Assembly: GCA_002354655.1 (NCBI GenBank) | Contig: DELY01000039.1 | Location: forward strand, 1-45,095 | Length of the DNA stretch: 45,095 nt | Direction: 5' to 3' | Source of the DNA: Pseudomonas sp. UBA2684 | GTDB taxonomy: Bacteria > Pseudomonadota > Gammaproteobacteria > Pseudomonadales > Pseudomonadaceae | Shown: piece by piece, positions 42,606 through 45,095 of the stretch | Layout: every line of letters begins with the position of its first letter | Numbering within the stretch: position 1 is the stretch's first letter | Notes under the pieces: generated by a model | The model's database searches: none | Seen by the model: the letters and a program-made list of their open reading frames with translations, nothing else | Told to the model about the DNA's origin: nothing | Translations under genes and position numbers: made by a program

Positions 42606-42619
42606 GCCAATAAATTGGC
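42606..42619. promoter_or_regulatory. FleQ-box-like palindrome
   Basis: GCCAATAAATTGGC matches the published FleQ consensus GTCAATAAATTGAC at 12 of 14 positions and keeps its dyad symmetry. FleQ is the c-di-GMP-responsive regulator known to control lapA-type adhesin and exopolysaccharide genes in Pseudomonas. The site is 37 bases upstream of the TolC-like start and about 410 bases from the adhesin start. Confidence 0.6.
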
Positions 42620-42878
42620 TTTTTTGCCTGTGAAACCGTTTCAGGCTTGTAACATCACAGCTAAGAACATCTTTTGGAGAAGCTAAGAAAAAATTCTCAC
42701 AAGCCTTATGAGGAAAAAATCTTATGCACTCTTGAAAAAGCGGCACATTGTTTTTAACCAAGAGTCACGCAAATCGCGGCTTTCAGCCTTTTGTGCGACG
42801 AAAACAGGTGGTCAAGCACGATTTGTAGTGCACAGGGCGGGGATGGTTCTGATGAAGTAGTACGGCGCTGGGCTGCGT

Positions 42879-42892
42879 GACATTTTTTTGTC
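42879..42892. promoter_or_regulatory. GACA-N6-TGTC palindrome upstream of the adhesin
   Basis: GACATTTTTTTGTC has a 4-bp inverted repeat around a T-tract, about 135 bases before the adhesin ATG. It may be an operator or a bent-DNA element; no family is assigned. Confidence 0.3.
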
Positions 42893-43026
42893 GTGTGTGT
42901 TTTTTAGGCCTTTTGCGCCGTTTCATTTCACTCAGTTGCTTCTTGGATCACGCCCCGTGTTCGGAAGGTGTCTGGCCTTTTTGATACGTGTCGGCGGTGG
43001 TCGGCAGCTGTAGTGAGGAAGGAATC

Positions 43027-45095
43027 ATGGCTACTTTGATCGGTGTCGTCAGTCAGGTTGTCGGCGAGGTTTTCGCGGTAGCTGGCGATGGAACGCGTCG
43101 AGCGCTTGTCGAAGGTGATCGGGTTTTCGCTGGCGAGCAGCTTGTTACGGGTGCCGCAGGCGCGGTTGCGGTGGCAATGAGTAACGGTCAGCAACTGACC
43201 CTGGGACGCGACAGTAGCCTCAACCTCAACGAACAAATGCTCACCCAGGCTACCGAGGGTTCTCTGCCCGTTCAGGAGACGCCTCCCGCCGCGCCCAGTG
43301 CTAGCGACCTGACCGATGTCGAGCAGTTGCAGGCAGCCATCGAGGCCGGTGTCGACCCCACGCTGGAGGGCGAGGCGACTGCTGCCGGCCCTGGCGCCGG
43401 TGGTGGTGCCGGTGGCGCAGGTGGTGGTCACAGCTTCGTGTTGTTGGATGCCGTGGGTGGTGCGCTTGAACCGGTAATCGGTTTCCCCACCGAAGGTCTC
43501 AGCACTGGGGTCGAGTTTCCCGATCCTGATCCGATTGTCGATCCTGAGCCCGTCGTGGCATTGGTCGACGGCTTGCCTATCGCGGGTGATGCCAGCAACA
43601 ACGTCGATGAAGAGGGCCTGCCCGGCGGTATCGCCGGTGGGGTCAACGATGTGGCCGGTGAGGACGTGGTGGTCACTGGCGTACTCGCCTACGACTTCGG
43701 CAGCGACGGAGCAGGCAGCTTTGCCTGGAGCACCGCCGGTCTGTCTGCGTTGAGCGTCTCCTCCGGCGGCGTGCCGCTGACTTACAGCGTCAGCGAAGAC
43801 GGCCTGACCCTGACCGCCAGTGCCGGCGAACTCACGGTGTTCACCTTGGTGCTGACCGATCTGGCCGCCGGCACTTATGAATTCAGCCTGTTCGCTCCGA
43901 TCGACCATGCACTGCCATTGCCAGGCGGCAGCGAGGAAAACGAGCAGGTCTTTGCGTTCAGCTACACCATCACCGACAGCAATGGCAGCCCGGCTTCGGG
44001 CTCCCTGACCATCAGCGTCAATGACGACTCGCCTGAATTGCAGGGGTTGACCGGAGAGCGGCCGAGCCTCAGCGCGTTGGTGCATGAGGATGCGCTGGGT
44101 AACGGCAATGCCGAAGAGGCACAGACTCTCACGGTCGAGGGCGGTGCGGGCGCACTGGATGCGTTGGTGAATTTTGGCGCGGACGGCCGTGGTGGCTTTG
44201 CCCTCAATGGCAGTGCCGAGGCCTTGCAGAACCTCAGTGACCTGGGCCTGCAATCGGCGGGTGTCGATCTGTTCTACAGCGTTTCCGCCGATGGCAGTCT
44301 GCTCACCGCCACTGCCGGCGAAGGCGGCGCAGCAGTGTTTACTCTTCAGGTAAACGCTGATGGCAGTTACCTGTTCACCCTGCAAGGGCCCCTGGATCAT
44401 CCGCAGCAGGATGGCGTGGACAGTGAGACCCTGGGCGGCAGCAGTATCGCCCTGGACTTCTCGGGCATCTTGGTCGCCACTGATTTTGACGGCGACAGCG
44501 TGGCGGGCGGCTTCGACACCGGCAGCTTCGTGATCGATATCGAAGATGACGTGCCGGTGCAGGCTGGCGTGCCGGGCGAGCGCCCAGTTGTCTCCGGCCT
44601 GGTGCACGAAGATGCCCTGGGCACCGGCAATGCGGAAGGTGAGGCCGAGCCGGCGCAGACCCTGATGGTCAGCGGCGATGTCGGTGCGTTGGATGGTTTG
44701 GTGGCATTTGGCGCAGACGGCCGTGGTGGTTTCCAGCTGAGTACCGAACCGGGTGCCCTGCTAAGCCTGGAAGGCCTTGGTTTGCAGTCTGGCGGTACAG
44801 CTCTGTTTTATAGCGTGTCCGCCGATGGCTCCTTACTCACGGCAACTGCCGGCGAAGGCGGCGCAGCGGTGTTTACCCTTCAGGTGAACGCCGATGGCAG
44901 TTACCTGTTTACCCTGCAAGGGCCCTTGGATCATCCGCAGCAGGATGGTGTGGACAGCGAGACCTTAGGCGGTAGCAGTATCGCCCTGGACTTCTCCGGC
45001 CTGCTGATCGCCACCGACGGCGATGGCGATCCGTTGGCCGATGGTTTTGATACCGGCAGCTTCGTGATCGATATCGAAGACGACGTGCCGGTGCA
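43027..45095 (+). CDS. Giant LapA-type adhesin, N-terminal part (3' end outside window)
   Basis: Open from ATG 43027 (GGAAGG 3 bases upstream, AGGAAGG overall) through the window end, giving 689+ residues. Residues 1 to about 115 form a retention module (MATLIGVVSQVVGEVFAVAG, then GEQLVTGAAGAVAVAMSNGQ) that plugs the TolC-like pore and anchors the adhesin at the surface. A TAAG sequence at 118-121 within GEATAAGPGAGG matches the dialanine site cut by the periplasmic protease LapG in LapA proteins. A Gly-rich linker follows, then Asp-rich ~175-residue repeats of the T1SS-143 type beginning at 44023, 44545 and 45079. Divergent type I secretion genes lie next door. It is expected to mediate biofilm attachment under c-di-GMP/LapD control; lapD and lapG are not in this window. 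Confidence 0.92.
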   Translation, partial: MATLIGVVSQVVGEVFAVAGDGTRRALVEGDRVFAGEQLVTGAAGAVAVAMSNGQQLTLGRDSSLNLNEQMLTQATEGSLPVQETPPAAPSASDLTDVEQLQAAIEAGVDPTLEGEATAAGPGAGGGAGGAGGGHSFVLLDAVGGALEPVIGFPTEGLSTGVEFPDPDPIVDPEPVVALVDGLPIAGDASNNVDEEGLPGGIAGGVNDVAGEDVVVTGVLAYDFGSDGAGSFAWSTAGLSALSVSSGGVPLTYSVSEDGLTLTASAGELTVFTLVLTDLAAGTYEFSLFAPIDHALPLPGGSEENEQVFAFSYTITDSNGSPASGSLTISVNDDSPELQGLTGERPSLSALVHEDALGNGNAEEAQTLTVEGGAGALDALVNFGADGRGGFALNGSAEALQNLSDLGLQSAGVDLFYSVSADGSLLTATAGEGGAAVFTLQVNADGSYLFTLQGPLDHPQQDGVDSETLGGSSIALDFSGILVATDFDGDSVAGGFDTGSFVIDIEDDVPVQAGVPGERPVVSGLVHEDALGTGNAEGEAEPAQTLMVSGDVGALDGLVAFGADGRGGFQLSTEPGALLSLEGLGLQSGGTALFYSVSADGSLLTATAGEGGAAVFTLQVNADGSYLFTLQGPLDHPQQDGVDSETLGGSSIALDFSGLLIATDGDGDPLADGFDTGSFVIDIEDDVPV
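44023..45095 (+). repeat. T1SS-143-like tandem repeats in the adhesin gene
   Basis: Units start with DDSP/DDVP at 44023, 44545 and 45079, giving lengths of 174 and 178 codons. Shared segments include LVHEDALGxGNAE, FGADGRGGF, YSVSADGSLLTATAGEGGAA and SYLFTLQGPLDHPQQDGVDS. DNA identity in the second half of the unit is very high, with most differences at synonymous third positions. Confidence 0.85.

Larger units (their letters stand above)
42570..43026. other. 457-bp divergent promoter region of the adhesin system
   Basis: It separates the TolC-like gene (leftward) from the giant adhesin (rightward). It is AT-rich relative to its flanks, with several A/T runs (42687-42720, 42880-42905), as is common for intensively regulated promoters. 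It contains a FleQ-box-like palindrome (42606-42619) and a GACA-N6-TGTC palindrome (about 42879-42892). No gene is seen. Confidence 0.7.

Noticed and set aside
42606-42625. Possible sigma-54 promoter overlapping the FleQ-like box (TTGGC...TGC)
   Set aside because: The GG to GC spacing is 9 bases rather than the required 12, so it does not fit a -24/-12 promoter.
42928-44607. 559-codon open frame on the minus strand over the adhesin start
   Set aside because: It is a shadow of the adhesin gene, which has a clear start, Shine-Dalgarno sequence, retention module and repeats on the plus strand; the antisense product resembles no family.

Overview
This window reads as chromosomal DNA of a gamma-proteobacterium of the genus Pseudomonas. 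It is GC-rich with strongly GC-biased third codon positions. It carries REP-type palindromes of the kind found in Pseudomonas, and a guanidinobutyrase locus (gbuA/gbuR with a 2-ketoarginine-decarboxylase-like enzyme and two permeases) matching the gene set of the P. aeruginosa PA1417-PA1422 region. These assignments rest on recognition of protein families; no database search was possible.

Layout. (1) 1-10.1 kb: an RTX region. The 3' end of one RTX protein (2-913) is followed by a convergent two-component pair (NarL-type regulator 1053-1721 and NarX-type kinase 1752-3215). Next comes a 2086-residue animal-type haem peroxidase fused to RTX repeats (3739-9999), resembling the MopA family of Mn(II)-oxidising peroxidases. 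The two RTX proteins share an almost identical C-terminus. (2) 10.1-19.5 kb: ordinary core genes: a CoxE-like VWA protein and a MoxR-type AAA+ ATPase, cysK, an EamA transporter, aceK, a TonB-dependent receptor and a 44-residue protein. (3) 19.5-27.4 kb: a metallo-beta-lactamase-fold hydrolase and the 4-guanidinobutyrate/arginine catabolic set (NCS1 permease, TPP-dependent decarboxylase, sodium:solute symporter, gbuA) with divergent gbuR.

(4) 27.4-36.4 kb: the most interesting stretch, an unassigned catabolic system around one LysR regulator. A leftward operon encodes an aldehyde dehydrogenase, an M19 'dipeptidase' lacking its usual HxD metal ligands, a BCCT transporter and a RidA protein. A rightward arm encodes the LysR protein, a 573-residue protein I do not recognise, an overlapping DUF3726-like protein and a TauE/SafE-type exporter. 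The same TAAG-N5-CTTA (T-N11-A) palindrome occurs at the divergent promoter and again just before the 573-residue gene, which argues that both arms form one regulon.

(5) 36.4-45.1 kb: a DTW-domain tRNA-modification enzyme, then a Lap-type adhesion system. A leftward type I secretion operon (TolC-like, ABC transporter, HlyD-like) is divergent from the 5' end of a giant adhesin with a retention module, a TAAG LapG-type cleavage site and T1SS-143-like repeats. A close match to the FleQ box lies between them.

Two families of small non-autonomous inverted-repeat elements punctuate the window. Family A has a 139-bp copy, a 214-bp copy with a 5-bp target duplication inside the secretion operon, and a remnant that encodes the end of the TauE-like gene. 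Family B has two 170-bp copies flanked by TA plus a 58-bp internal-deletion derivative. Many short REP-like hairpins lie between genes. No tRNA, rRNA, CRISPR array, transposase or phage gene was seen.
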